Shown: in pieces, positions 54,869-64,000 of the stretch | Position numbering within the stretch: position 1 is the first letter of the stretch | Layout of the letters: each line of letters begins with the position of its first letter | Assembly: GCF_002135435.1 (NCBI RefSeq) | Contig: NZ_NEGK01000015.1 | Span: 1-64,000, forward strand | Length of the DNA stretch: 64,000 bases | Direction: 5' to 3' | From: Acinetobacter sp. ANC 3813 | Lineage (GTDB): Bacteria > Pseudomonadota > Gammaproteobacteria > Pseudomonadales > Moraxellaceae | The notes under the pieces: model-generated | The model's database searches: none | The model's input: the letters and a program-made list of their open reading frames with translations, nothing else | What the model was told of the DNA's origin: nothing | Position numbers and translations under genes: made by a program

Positions 54869-56065
54869 ATGCTTACTGATGCTCAAGTTAGAAAAATAAA
54901 GCCACTTGATAAAAAAAAACGCTATTCTGACGAAAAAGGACTATATCTGGAGGTTACACCTTCAGGTGGAAAATTTTGGCGTTTAAAATATAGATTTAAT
55001 GGTCGTGAAAGTACCCTAACTATTGGTAGCTATCCTGAAATTACGCTTGCTCAGGCTCGCCGTTCGCGTGATGAAGCACGTATTCAGCTTTACAGCAATA
55101 TTGATCCTAATGCTATAAAAAATGAACGCTTACAACAAATTGATGAAAGTATTCTTTTTAAATCCCTCGCTATGGAATGGATGGACGACCGAAAAGCGGT
55201 TATTAAAGAAAATACCTATTTACGTGATTTATCTGTATTTGAAAAGGATTTGTTCCCAGCTTTAGGTAATATGCCTATTGATCAAATCAAGGGTAAAGAT
55301 GTGCTCGCCTGCGCCAAAAAAATTGAAGCTCGCGGCGCATTAGAAATGGCTAAGCGGTCTATTCCTCTTGCTGGCCGTATTTTTCGTTTTGCCATCCGTA
55401 AAGGACTTATTGAGAACGATCCTACACCGCACTTAGGCGAAGCCTTAAAACCGCGAAAAACAAAGCATATGGCTCGCTTGGATATTTCTGAATTTCCGCC
55501 TTTCCTTGAGCGTATGGACCGCTATCACGGTAATCCAATGATTAAGACAGCCATACAGCTTATGACTTTAACTTTTGTACGTACAGCTGAACTCAGAATG
55601 ATGGAATGGGATGAAATTGATTTTGATAATTATTTATGGAGAATTCCGGCAGAGAAAATGAAAATGGCACAGCCTCATATTGTTCCATTATCTAGACAGG
55701 CTATAGAACTCATTGAAGGGCTACGCCCTCTTACAGGCAATAAACAATATGTTTTTTATAATCACAGTACAGCCAAACCGATGAGCAGCAATGCTCTGCT
55801 ATGTGTAATTCGTACAATGGGTTATAACGGTAAAATGACCGGACATGGTTTCCGTGGGCTTGCCTCTACAACACTACATGAACAAGGTTACATGCATGAT
55901 GCCATTGAGATTCAGCTCGCTCATAGGGTTGGAAATGCTGTATCACAGGCTTATAACCATGCACAGCATTTGGAATACAGAACAAAGATGATGCAGGACT
56001 GGTCAGACTATATTGATAGCTTAAGAGATAAAATAATTCCTTTTCCAAAACAAAAATTTGGATAA
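54869..56065 (+). CDS. P4-type tyrosine integrase
   Basis: The 398-aa site-specific recombinase has an N-terminal arm-binding domain typical of P4-like integrases (DAQVRKIKPLDKKKRYSDEK, GLYLEVTPSGGKFWRL). A SAM-like core-binding domain (about 100-190) and the catalytic domain (about 200-380) follow. R-H-R-Y residues are visible as FVRTAELRMM, GHGFRGLAST (HxxR) and HRVGNAVSQAYNHA, with the Tyr nucleophile at the end. ATG 54869 fits the family; the frame extends to 54794 across the inverted repeat. It drives insertion of the island at tRNA-Ser. Confidence 0.93.
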   Translation: MLTDAQVRKIKPLDKKKRYSDEKGLYLEVTPSGGKFWRLKYRFNGRESTLTIGSYPEITLAQARRSRDEARIQLYSNIDPNAIKNERLQQIDESILFKSLAMEWMDDRKAVIKENTYLRDLSVFEKDLFPALGNMPIDQIKGKDVLACAKKIEARGALEMAKRSIPLAGRIFRFAIRKGLIENDPTPHLGEALKPRKTKHMARLDISEFPPFLERMDRYHGNPMIKTAIQLMTLTFVRTAELRMMEWDEIDFDNYLWRIPAEKMKMAQPHIVPLSRQAIELIEGLRPLTGNKQYVFYNHSTAKPMSSNALLCVIRTMGYNGKMTGHGFRGLASTTLHEQGYMHDAIEIQLAHRVGNAVSQAYNHAQHLEYRTKMMQDWSDYIDSLRDKIIPFPKQKFG

Positions 56066-56294
56066 GGGCTCCACTCAACTAAGTGAATGAGCTTTACTAA
56101 TTTTCATTTGAAAAAACTTTCTCGATAAAATACCCCCAACGTAACAACTCAATACAGTTCGAAAAATGACCACAACTCAGTGGATATTGATTGATAAATA
56201 GTTTTTATTTTCATCCTTTAAGCTTGAATTTTCTTTTTTTATTTATTTTTAAATATTACAATCAATAACTTAAAATATAAAACCTGAGAATCCA

Positions 56295-56819
56295 ATGAGA
56301 ACAAATATTTTTAAAATTTCAGTAATTCTTTTTTCTCTAACTTCTTTAACGGCTTGCTCTAAACAAAGTGATCAACCGTCGAATCAAGTTGAGGCTTCCT
56401 CAGCTACTGTTATTGAAAAGGCTGCGGCTTCTGAAACCATTACCCCCGTATCAGAACCTATGGAGAATCAAAAAGTAAAAAGTGAAGACGCTACTAAACA
56501 AGCATTAGCTTCATACAAAAAAGAAAAAGAAGATTCTAAATATAAAGATTATGCAGCTGCTGTAATTTATTCAATTGATGAACTTAAAAGTTTAGATTAC
56601 GAGATTAATTCTGCTGCGGAAACTGATGGCTTATTTCAAGTTACAGAAATAGAAGATTTAAAATTTCTTAACAGTAAAGATAAATCAGCCACTTACAATG
56701 TTAAAGTCGGTGTTATTAGAGGCGGGCACGTTACCTCTTCTTGTAATGTAAAAGCTACCTACGATGACTCAATTGGTCAAATTGAATGGACAGTACCTAC
56801 AGCATGTTATGACTTCTAA
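56295..56819 (+). CDS. Island-borne lipoprotein
   Basis: The 174-aa protein has a signal peptide with lipobox LTAC (residues 18-21), a Ser/Glu/Thr-rich linker (about 22-75), and a small folded domain with two more Cys (SSCNVKA and TACYDF). The DNA is AT-rich. No family is recognised. It converges with the next gene through a shared terminator. Confidence 0.75.
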   Translation: MRTNIFKISVILFSLTSLTACSKQSDQPSNQVEASSATVIEKAAASETITPVSEPMENQKVKSEDATKQALASYKKEKEDSKYKDYAAAVIYSIDELKSLDYEINSAAETDGLFQVTEIEDLKFLNSKDKSATYNVKVGVIRGGHVTSSCNVKATYDDSIGQIEWTVPTACYDF

Positions 56820-56827
56820 GTATCTGC

Positions 56828-56864
56828 TAAATAAAGGGAGAGGCTTATACCTCTCCCTTTATTT
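56828..56864. terminator. Terminator shared by two convergent genes
   Basis: AAATAAAGGGAGAGG ctta... CCTCTCCCTTTATTT, symmetrical and T-rich both ways. Confidence 0.8.
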
Positions 56865-56865
56865 G

Positions 56866-57171
56866 TTACTTAGAACAAGGTACTTTTTTTACAGAATTTA
56901 TTTGGTCCACTGAGTAATAGCCATCATATTTAATTAATTGATCAGGTGTTGTAATAGAAACACACTCCCCTTTTTTCAAAGAAGTTAAAATTTTTGTGTG
57001 TGATAATTTTAGATTAACAGCATAAATGGCCAACTGCCCTTTATCCGTTTTGATTTGAATCGATTCTTCCCCATAGTTATTCGGATTATTCTGCACTACT
57101 TTAAAAGTCGTTGTAGCAGCAAAAGCAGAAGCTGAAATAAAACCTAAAAATAACACTGCTATTTTTTTCAT
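56866..57171 (-). CDS. Small exported protein
   Basis: The 101-aa protein has a signal peptide (MKKIAVLFLGFISASAFA) and a mature domain of about 80 aa with two Cys (KGECVSIT and KVPCSK) that could pair. GAGGG precedes the ATG. Not recognised. Confidence 0.75.
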   Translation of the reverse strand: MKKIAVLFLGFISASAFAATTTFKVVQNNPNNYGEESIQIKTDKGQLAIYAVNLKLSHTKILTSLKKGECVSITTPDQLIKYDGYYSVDQINSVKKVPCSK

Positions 57172-57283
57172 AAAAAACCCTCAAATATATTTTATTAAAT
57201 GAATATAGAAACTTACATAAATTTTGGTATAAAAAAAGAGTTCATATCATTTTATATAGTTTCAACAACTTAAATTATTAAAG

Positions 57284-60200
57284 CTATCTCAAAGGCGTCT
57301 GCCCACGATTCGCCAACATATCAAAAATTAAATGACCAAAAATATGTGCCTTAGATGGATCTGAAAGCAACTGCATCATCTGCTCTCTATGCGCTTCATG
57401 ACTGCCGAGAATGGCATCATCAATGGCACGAGGGAAATCACCTAGCATCGCTTGCTCACGTGTGTTGTTGGCAATCTGTGACATCACCCCATTATTCTCA
57501 TAAACCTTGTCTGCAATGGTATTCGCGTAATTAATCATGTCTTGATCGGTCAGCTTATCCGTCACAAAGACTTCATTTAAACGATGAATAATGCTGGATA
57601 AAAAATCTTCCTTTTTATCTTTAGCAGTCGCACTGCCGACATCATTACCTGGCTCTAGCAGATGTTCGGTACTATTGGCTTGTAGCTCAATATCAATCTG
57701 ACGCAGTTTAGACAAGCGATAGTGACTCATCTCAATATTACTTAAATCAATTTCATCATTTAAGATGATATTTTCACGCAGCATCGGTCTTAGGTTACGC
57801 GCAAACAGACTCAGCTTCTCCAGCTCCTTATCATCATAATCCACGATTTGTGACATGAACTCATAAAAGCGGGTAAACGTCCCTAAATCCTTTTTAAAGA
57901 TTTCCAGTTCATCTTTGGCTTTTTTGGCTTCAGTAAAATCTTTTTCCGCATTACCCACCAACACCGCATCACCGCTTTGTTTACAACGTTCCAGCATGTC
58001 TTTGGTTTTGCTATATGCAGCAATTGCTTTGTTATAACGCTGTTGCCAACGCTCAATGGCAGGCTTACAGATATTCGCCAATACAGCATTGGATTTATTA
58101 CGGCTAAAGAATGCCGTGGCAAACTGCTCTACTTCCGACCACAAAAATATGCCATTACTTTTGAGTTTGTTAAATAGCTCAAAGATCTTATCTGGATCGG
58201 TTACATCTGCCAGTTCAGCAGTCTGATAATAAGGCTGGAATGCTTCTAAAATTTCATCGGGTTCATTAAAGAAATCTAATACAAAAGTGCCTGACTCAGC
58301 TTTACCTGGATACGTGCGGTTTAAGCGAGACAGGGTTTGTACGCACTCTACCCCACCGAGTTTTTTATCTACGTACATGGCACAGAGCTTTGGTTGATCA
58401 AAACCCGTCTGGAATTTGTTGGCTACCAACATCACCTGATAGTCATCACTGTCAAATGCCTTACGCATTTCACGCCCTTTTAAATTCGGGTTCATATTGT
58501 GTTCAGTAAATTTCTGCCCGATTAGAGCACTGCTGTTCGGATCTGAATCGGTAAACTCTACCTCACCCGAAAATGCCACCATGGCTTGAATCGACTGATA
58601 GCCTTGTTCAGTGACATATTTATCAAACGCCAGTTTATAACGTACGGCCTCTTTACGTGAGCTAGTAACCACCATAGCTTTGGCTTGTCCGCCCAATAGC
58701 CCCATTACATTCTTTTTAAAATGCTCAATAATCACTTTTACTTTTTGTGAAATATTGTAGTCATGTAAGCGCACCCATTGATTGACCTTGAGCTTGGCCT
58801 TTTTAGCATCAACCTCCTGATCTTTGCTTGCCAGTTTTTGCGTTAGCTTATACACCACTTTGTAATTGGTATAGTTCTTCAGGACATCTAAAATAAAGCC
58901 TTCTTCAATCGCTTGGCGCATAGAATAGACATGATAGGCTTCAGGCTTATTCTCTGCTGACGGTGGTAATAAAGGATTTGGGCAACGTCCAAATAATTCT
59001 AGGGTTTTGGCTTTAGGTGTTGCAGTAAAGGCGTAATAACTGACGTTTGGATTGGCACGACGCGCTGCCAAGGTTGCATCTAAAATATCTTCCGAGGACA
59101 GCAGGACATCTTCATCACTACTATCGGTCATCAAAACTTCTTTGAGCTGTCGCGCCGTTGAACCGCTTTGCGATGAATGTGCTTCATCGGCAATGACTGC
59201 GTAACGTCTTTCTTTGAGCGCAGTGCTGTTCTCAATGGCTTTAAGGACAAAGGGGAACGTCTGAATGGTGACAATAATAATCGGTTGAGATTTTTCCAGT
59301 GAGGTTGCCAGCTTCTCTGACTTAGAACCGTCACCCTCTTTATTGTTAATCCGTCCGACCACGCCATCAGCATGTTCAAACTGATAAATCGTATCTTGTA
59401 ACTGGGCATCGAGAATGGTGCGATCCGTCACTACAATTACAGAATCAAACTGTTTATTACCTTGCTCATCGTACAAGGTAGAAAGCTGATGCGCTGTCCA
59501 TGCAATCGAATTGGATTTACCTGAACCGGCACTGTGCTGGATCAGGTATTTATGTCCTGTGCCATTCTCTTTGGCATCTTGAACCAGCTTGGTTACCACA
59601 TTCCACTGATGATAACGTGGAAATATCAGGCTTTCTTTCTTGCATTTACGCCCTTCAGCATCTTCTTTGTCTTCAATATTCAAGTGAACAAAACGTCCCA
59701 GAATATTCAGCAAATTGTCAGGTGTTAAAACTTCATTCCACAAATAGTCTGTGGCATAGCGGGTCTGGTCTTCAGGTGCATCATTCCCTGCACCACCGTC
59801 ATGCGTACCTTTGTTAAAAGGCAGGAAAAAAGTGCTATCACCTGCCAAATGTGTAGTCATATAGACTTCATACTGACTCACGGCAAAATGTACCAATGCA
59901 CCACGCTTAAAGGTCAATAAGGGTTCTGGCTTGTTGGTGTCGGGATCTTTTGGTGAGCGGGTCTTTTTATATTGAGTAATCGCGTTTTGTACAGTCTGCT
60001 TAAATTCAGATTTAAGCTCCAGCGTAGAGACAGGTAAGCCGTTGATAAACAGCACCAGATCGATGCGCCATTTTTTAGCTTGCTTGCCTGTACTTTCTAA
60101 TTCTGCTTTCGTGGCATATGGGCTATATACTAACTCAGGCACCACACGGCAAATGTTCTGCTCATAACGTGCCAAGGTATCGGCATTGAGATTATGCTCA

Positions 60201-60550
60201 GGTTTAAACTGGCACAGTTTAAAACGGGCATTACGGATTTTTAGCCCATGACGCAACACACCCAAGGTGCCGTAGCTGCGTGATGCTTGATCTGTGGCAT
60301 TGATATCGGCTTTTTTAAGTTGTGCGACTAAGGAATCAATAAATTTTTGTTCTGAATCGATAGGATAGTTTTGGAAAAACTTGTTCCATTCTTCAGGCTG
60401 CGTAGTTTGCACAAAGCTTAAAACGTCTGCGCTATACAGTGCATTTTCACGATCATAGTGTTTGGCTGTACCCAATACCCAACCGCCACTTTGTAATTGC
60501 CTGATAATATCGTTTTGGAAATTATTTTCCCGAGTAGCATCTAAAATCAT
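57284..60550 (-). CDS. hsdR: Type I restriction endonuclease subunit R
   Basis: The 1088-aa HsdR translocates DNA and cuts it when the site is unmethylated. The N-terminal nuclease has the PD-(D/E)xK-like core (DLVLFINGLPVSTLELKSEFK, about 165-185). The helicase motor has Walker A HSAGSGKSNSIAW (about 340), DEAH box VIADEAHSSQSG (about 455), and motif VI FQTGFDQPKLCAMYVDKKL. The start overlaps the hsdS stop by four bases (ATGA). It is the last gene of hsdM-hsdS-hsdR. Confidence 0.95.
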   Translation of the reverse strand: MILDATRENNFQNDIIRQLQSGGWVLGTAKHYDRENALYSADVLSFVQTTQPEEWNKFFQNYPIDSEQKFIDSLVAQLKKADINATDQASRSYGTLGVLRHGLKIRNARFKLCQFKPEHNLNADTLARYEQNICRVVPELVYSPYATKAELESTGKQAKKWRIDLVLFINGLPVSTLELKSEFKQTVQNAITQYKKTRSPKDPDTNKPEPLLTFKRGALVHFAVSQYEVYMTTHLAGDSTFFLPFNKGTHDGGAGNDAPEDQTRYATDYLWNEVLTPDNLLNILGRFVHLNIEDKEDAEGRKCKKESLIFPRYHQWNVVTKLVQDAKENGTGHKYLIQHSAGSGKSNSIAWTAHQLSTLYDEQGNKQFDSVIVVTDRTILDAQLQDTIYQFEHADGVVGRINNKEGDGSKSEKLATSLEKSQPIIIVTIQTFPFVLKAIENSTALKERRYAVIADEAHSSQSGSTARQLKEVLMTDSSDEDVLLSSEDILDATLAARRANPNVSYYAFTATPKAKTLELFGRCPNPLLPPSAENKPEAYHVYSMRQAIEEGFILDVLKNYTNYKVVYKLTQKLASKDQEVDAKKAKLKVNQWVRLHDYNISQKVKVIIEHFKKNVMGLLGGQAKAMVVTSSRKEAVRYKLAFDKYVTEQGYQSIQAMVAFSGEVEFTDSDPNSSALIGQKFTEHNMNPNLKGREMRKAFDSDDYQVMLVANKFQTGFDQPKLCAMYVDKKLGGVECVQTLSRLNRTYPGKAESGTFVLDFFNEPDEILEAFQPYYQTAELADVTDPDKIFELFNKLKSNGIFLWSEVEQFATAFFSRNKSNAVLANICKPAIERWQQRYNKAIAAYSKTKDMLERCKQSGDAVLVGNAEKDFTEAKKAKDELEIFKKDLGTFTRFYEFMSQIVDYDDKELEKLSLFARNLRPMLRENIILNDEIDLSNIEMSHYRLSKLRQIDIELQANSTEHLLEPGNDVGSATAKDKKEDFLSSIIHRLNEVFVTDKLTDQDMINYANTIADKVYENNGVMSQIANNTREQAMLGDFPRAIDDAILGSHEAHREQMMQLLSDPSKAHIFGHLIFDMLANRGQTPLR

Positions 60551-61923
60551 GCGCTAAACTCCATTTTAGCCTCATTATTGTTATTAGGATTTTGCCAATT
60601 GCGTACGTCGATTTTACCGGTCACAGCTGCGGAAATAAGAGCGATGCGGCGTTCTCGCATGAGTTGAATTGCTAATTCAGCTTTTTGAATTAAACTATTA
60701 AACTTATTCTTTTGCTGTTGAATGAAATTATAAATATTATCCTGTTCTATTCTAGGAGGAATAACAGCAACAATCTCATTTAGAATACCAATATTAATTA
60801 CACCCATCGTTCCACCTCTCGACAGTTGTTCAAACTGTTTGAAGACTGCATCACTTTTTAGATACTCTCGGAAGAAATAAGGATTAAATTTATTTAATAA
60901 GGTTGCTTTTATTAGACGTGGATTGATAATCCCTTTTTGTGCATTTTCAGGAAAAACGGCAATCTTTCCGAATGTTCCTACACAGCTGATTAATATATCT
61001 TTAGGACATACTACGTAACGACTGAGTTCTGTATAGTCTTTCTCAGAAATATAGTAATCCCCAATTTCAAAATCATTAGGAATTACCTGTTCTTGACCAT
61101 AAACCTTATACCCACTGGGTACATACATATCCTTAGTGATACTCGATCCAAACGGTCCTGCAATAATATTAGTACATACAAACTTAAATCGTGAAACATT
61201 CCAATGCTCAGGCACTTCCCCTAACCATTCCACAACCGAGTCTTTCATCGGGACATTTGGATTCAGTCCTTTGGTCACGGCATGACTAATCACCGCTTGA
61301 CGTTTTTCTTTTAACAGCTGAATTAGCTGTTGTTGCTTTGCAATCAGACTGTCAATTTTTGCGGTTTCATGGTCGAGGAATTCAGATATTTTTTCTGCTT
61401 CTTCAATACTTGGATAAGGAAAAGACAAATTATCAATCGTTGTCATACCCAAGTTTTTTTGGGTATTCGAATTCGAAAAAACGTCACATTGTAGTTGTAA
61501 CTCATAAGATTGAAGGCAATAGTAAATAAATTTACCTAATTTAATATCTTTGGGCCTAATAACTGCTAGTGGTGACCAAACATTAAAGTCTTTGTCACTC
61601 TCTACGAAAGCAACCTTACCCACTGATGCCGCTTTACCAAGTAAAATATCGCCTTTCTGAGGTTTACACTTAAGACTAAATCTAGCGTCATCTTCTGTAG
61701 AAATATATCTACAACCGTCAAAGAGCAATTTATTGTTTTGAATACCATCAACTGATAAAAAAGGCACACCTTCATCTATAAATTCAGGTGTTTCATGAGG
61801 GCCATCTTTAACAAACCCATGGCACATATACTTTAAAGGTACAATTTTCCAATCTGTAGGAATCAACTTTACCCAATTATTATTTGTTGCAGTTTGATTT
61901 GAATAGATCTGATACTTTGCCAT
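60547..61923 (-). CDS. hsdS: Type I restriction-modification specificity subunit S
   Basis: The 458-aa HsdS chooses the DNA target. It has two target-recognition domains (about residues 15-160 and 235-385). Each is followed by a conserved helix: ISEFLDHETAKIDSLIAKQQ with LLKEKRQAVISHAVTKGL, and FNSLIQKAELAIQLM with RERRIALISAAVTGKID. WLGEVPEHWNV opens the second half. The two halves are the same general length, as in full HsdS. It overlaps hsdM by one base and hsdR by four. The recognition sequence cannot be read from the protein. Confidence 0.93.
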   Translation of the reverse strand: MAKYQIYSNQTATNNNWVKLIPTDWKIVPLKYMCHGFVKDGPHETPEFIDEGVPFLSVDGIQNNKLLFDGCRYISTEDDARFSLKCKPQKGDILLGKAASVGKVAFVESDKDFNVWSPLAVIRPKDIKLGKFIYYCLQSYELQLQCDVFSNSNTQKNLGMTTIDNLSFPYPSIEEAEKISEFLDHETAKIDSLIAKQQQLIQLLKEKRQAVISHAVTKGLNPNVPMKDSVVEWLGEVPEHWNVSRFKFVCTNIIAGPFGSSITKDMYVPSGYKVYGQEQVIPNDFEIGDYYISEKDYTELSRYVVCPKDILISCVGTFGKIAVFPENAQKGIINPRLIKATLLNKFNPYFFREYLKSDAVFKQFEQLSRGGTMGVINIGILNEIVAVIPPRIEQDNIYNFIQQQKNKFNSLIQKAELAIQLMRERRIALISAAVTGKIDVRNWQNPNNNNEAKMEFSA

Positions 61924-64000
61924 TAGGAATGCACCTCTTGAAGAAGTGCCATAATTTCACGGCTCATCGCATCCAAATCCACATCAATCTCTGCTAAATC
62001 ACGTGGCGGTTCATACATGTAGAAATGACGGTTAAACGGAATTTCATAACCGACAATGCCAATCTCACCATCTTTATCATCACGCTTATCGGTATTGATC
62101 CATGCATCTGGCACATGCGGCTGAACTTCACGTTCAAAGTAAGACTCAATTAAATCGGTAGTATTTACGTTTGGATTTAAAGCAATATTTTCGGCATCAC
62201 GTAAATCACCATCCTGAACAAACTCAACCACTTTTCCTTTATAGCTAAACTGACCATACAGTGGGTTTTCAATACCTTTTACCACTTTACTAATGACTGG
62301 CTCAGCTTCAGGGTTTTTCCAAGTAATCACATCGAGGAATTGTTTTTTCTCTTTAATATCGAACTTAATACCAGTCGCTTTAAAGGCTTGTTTTAAAGTT
62401 TCATCATACTGATTAAAGTCATCAAATTGCGCAGTACCAATGTGGTCTTGTAAAGCTTGAGCCTTGTGCATGAGTTCTTTTTGGAATAACCAAATTTTGC
62501 TATCCAGTACATCTTTAATATCTTTTTCTTTCAGCTCAGGATATTCGGCTTTAACTAAGGCACGTACTTCAAGCGCAATCTCAGATAAATCACCATAGCT
62601 TTGGTCTGTGGATACATCTGTCCATATCGTACCAAACTGCTCATAAATGCTTTGCATCACCGCATTAAATGGTTTTGGCGCAAAACGCAAAGAAGCAATC
62701 GCTTCATCGGTAATTTGTGCCGATAAACGCAATGGACGTTCAATAGTCACGCGGCGGTAACCAAATTCATAACTGTTAAAGATTTTACTGGCAAAGGTTT
62801 TGGCAGTTTCAGTTTTTGGACTGGCAGACTGGCGACCACGGTTAGATTTTACATCTGCGGGTTTATCCAGTGTACGTGCGTCCATCACTTCAAAGTCACC
62901 AAAACTGCGGATAATAGTCTTGATATCATCTTCGCTCATCTCATTACGCTTAGAGCCGAGAGACTTACGCATTTTGCTGTATAAATGACTACCATCAATC
63001 AGCTGTACTTTGCCTTTACGCTCAGCGTCTTTTTTATTGCTCAGCACCCAAATATAAGTGGCAATGCCGGTGTTATAGAACATGTCATTCGGTAAGGCGA
63101 TAATCGCTTCCAGCAAATCGGCTTCTAAAATATAACGACGGATTTCACTTTCACCACTGCCTGCACTACCGGTAAACAAGGGTGAACCATTCAGGATAAT
63201 CCCGATCCGGCTACCTTGATTATTGGCTTGGTCACGATTACGCATTTTGCTAATCAGGTGCATCAGGAATAATAACGACCCATCCGATACACGCGGCAAG
63301 CCTGCACCAAAACGCCCATCAAAGCCTTTTACTTGATATTCATCTTTAATCTCAGCTTCAATCTTTTTCCAGTCCACACCAAAAGGTGGATTGGACAGCA
63401 TGTAGTCAAATTTATCATGTGAGAGTTGGTCATTAGATAAAGTATTGCCGAGTTTTATTCGGCTGACATCCTGACCTTTAATCAGCATGTCTGCTTTACA
63501 AATGGCATAAGACTCTGGGTTTAGCTCCTGACCAAAAGCACGCATCACTGCATTCGGGTTTAGCTCCAGTACATATTCCATCCCAGAGGATAGAAAACCG
63601 CCCGTACCCGCCGTTGGGTCATATATGGTACGAATAATGCCCTCTTTACTTAAGGCTTCATCATCTTCCATAAAGACCAGTGATGTGGTTAAACGCACGA
63701 TATCACGCGGGGTAAAGTGCTCCCCAGCGGTTTCGTTCGAGCCTTCAGCAAAGCGACGGATCAGTTCCTCAAACACTAAACCCATTTCATGATTCGAAAC
63801 AGCTTCAGGACTGAGATCAGTCGTAGCAAACATCTTTACGACTTTATAGAGTAAGTTGGCATCATCGAGTAAACCGACAAATTCATCGAATTTAAAATGC
63901 TCAAAAATCTCACGTGCATCTTTAGAAAAACTTTGCACATAGGTTTTAAGATTGGCTTTAATATCGGTTTGACCCATCTTGCCCAAATCCATAGGCGAAG
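61923..64000 (-). CDS. hsdM: Type I restriction-modification methyltransferase subunit M (5' end outside window)
   Basis: HsdM methylates adenine with HsdS. The visible 690 or so residues include motif [18 protein letters not shown] and the catalytic motif IV NPPFG ([14 protein letters not shown]). The long C-terminal region is typical of larger HsdM versions. An ATG at 63992 is in frame, but coding clearly continues past it, because the usual N-terminal helical domain of HsdM is missing. The gene therefore runs off the right edge. It shares a TAATG overlap with hsdS. Confidence 0.93.
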   Translation of the reverse strand, partial: SPMDLGKMGQTDIKANLKTYVQSFSKDAREIFEHFKFDEFVGLLDDANLLYKVVKMFATTDLSPEAVSNHEMGLVFEELIRRFAEGSNETAGEHFTPRDIVRLTTSLVFMEDDEALSKEGIIRTIYDPTAGTGGFLSSGMEYVLELNPNAVMRAFGQELNPESYAICKADMLIKGQDVSRIKLGNTLSNDQLSHDKFDYMLSNPPFGVDWKKIEAEIKDEYQVKGFDGRFGAGLPRVSDGSLLFLMHLISKMRNRDQANNQGSRIGIILNGSPLFTGSAGSGESEIRRYILEADLLEAIIALPNDMFYNTGIATYIWVLSNKKDAERKGKVQLIDGSHLYSKMRKSLGSKRNEMSEDDIKTIIRSFGDFEVMDARTLDKPADVKSNRGRQSASPKTETAKTFASKIFNSYEFGYRRVTIERPLRLSAQITDEAIASLRFAPKPFNAVMQSIYEQFGTIWTDVSTDQSYGDLSEIALEVRALVKAEYPELKEKDIKDVLDSKIWLFQKELMHKAQALQDHIGTAQFDDFNQYDETLKQAFKATGIKFDIKEKKQFLDVITWKNPEAEPVISKVVKGIENPLYGQFSYKGKVVEFVQDGDLRDAENIALNPNVNTTDLIESYFEREVQPHVPDAWINTDKRDDKDGEIGIVGYEIPFNRHFYMYEPPRDLAEIDVDLDAMSREIMALLQEVHS

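Noticed and set aside
63990-64000. Start of hsdM at ATG 63992
   Set aside because: The frame is open beyond it and the HsdM N-terminal domain is missing, so the gene continues outside the window.
57284-64000. Novel defence system
   Set aside because: All three genes match standard type I restriction-modification subunits.

Overview
The window looks like a chromosomal segment of an Acinetobacter species or a close Moraxellaceae relative. This is inferred from gene order and protein style. The supports are: the thr-tyr-gly-thr tRNA cluster ahead of tuf; argH divergent from algZ-algR followed by hemC-hemD-hemX-hemY; a gspN-gspC-gspD secretion operon; histidine genes scattered as hisBH, hisA and hisF; fadB-fadA; and the AT-leaning codon usage. 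Most of the window is ordinary core genome, with short hairpin terminators between units.

Layout. 1-960: 5' part of tuf and its upstream tRNA operon, on the minus strand. 979-9307: trpE, gph, an FHA-domain membrane protein, type II secretion genes gspD, gspC and gspN, an H-NS-type protein and a thioesterase. 9307-15000: heme genes and the AlgZ/AlgR-type two-component system. 15092-16804: argH and yggX. 16805-17564: a non-coding stretch with an unusual array of variable hairpins and a possible small RNA. 17565-24555: pgsA, an acyl-CoA thioesterase, uvrC, a single-domain Hsp100-like ATPase, two small proteins and a globin-coupled diguanylate cyclase. 24980-28318: the fadBA fatty acid oxidation operon. 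28338-29500: an AT-rich orphan membrane gene and a remnant of tehB. 29630-36602: Acinetobacter-style lipoproteins and secreted proteins, including a 10 x 11-residue repeat protein, a second diguanylate cyclase and a methyltransferase. 36755-37041: two tRNA-Phe genes. 37253-46365: his genes mixed with hypotheticals, a DMT transporter and a homoserine kinase. 46473-54469: paralogous small membrane proteins, a fatty acid desaturase/hydroxylase-type gene divergent from an AraC regulator, aqpZ, an endonuclease and kup.

54595 to the right edge: a genomic island next to tRNA-Ser(GGA). It starts with a P4-type tyrosine integrase, carries two small exported-protein genes, and then a type I restriction-modification operon (hsdM-hsdS-hsdR, minus strand). 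hsdM runs off the window.

The most interesting signals are regulatory or structural. (1) The same phased three-half-site element occurs twice around the desaturase gene, each time with a -10-like hexamer at the same offset. The second copy would drive a roughly 110-nt transcript. (2) Four hairpins after yggX keep their flanks and their pairing while the stem sequence changes. (3) A shared GTGACCC(A/T)AGCGTCA motif lies upstream of both the acyl-CoA thioesterase gene and fadBA. (4) There is a signal-peptide-bearing undecapeptide-repeat protein with a cationic tail.
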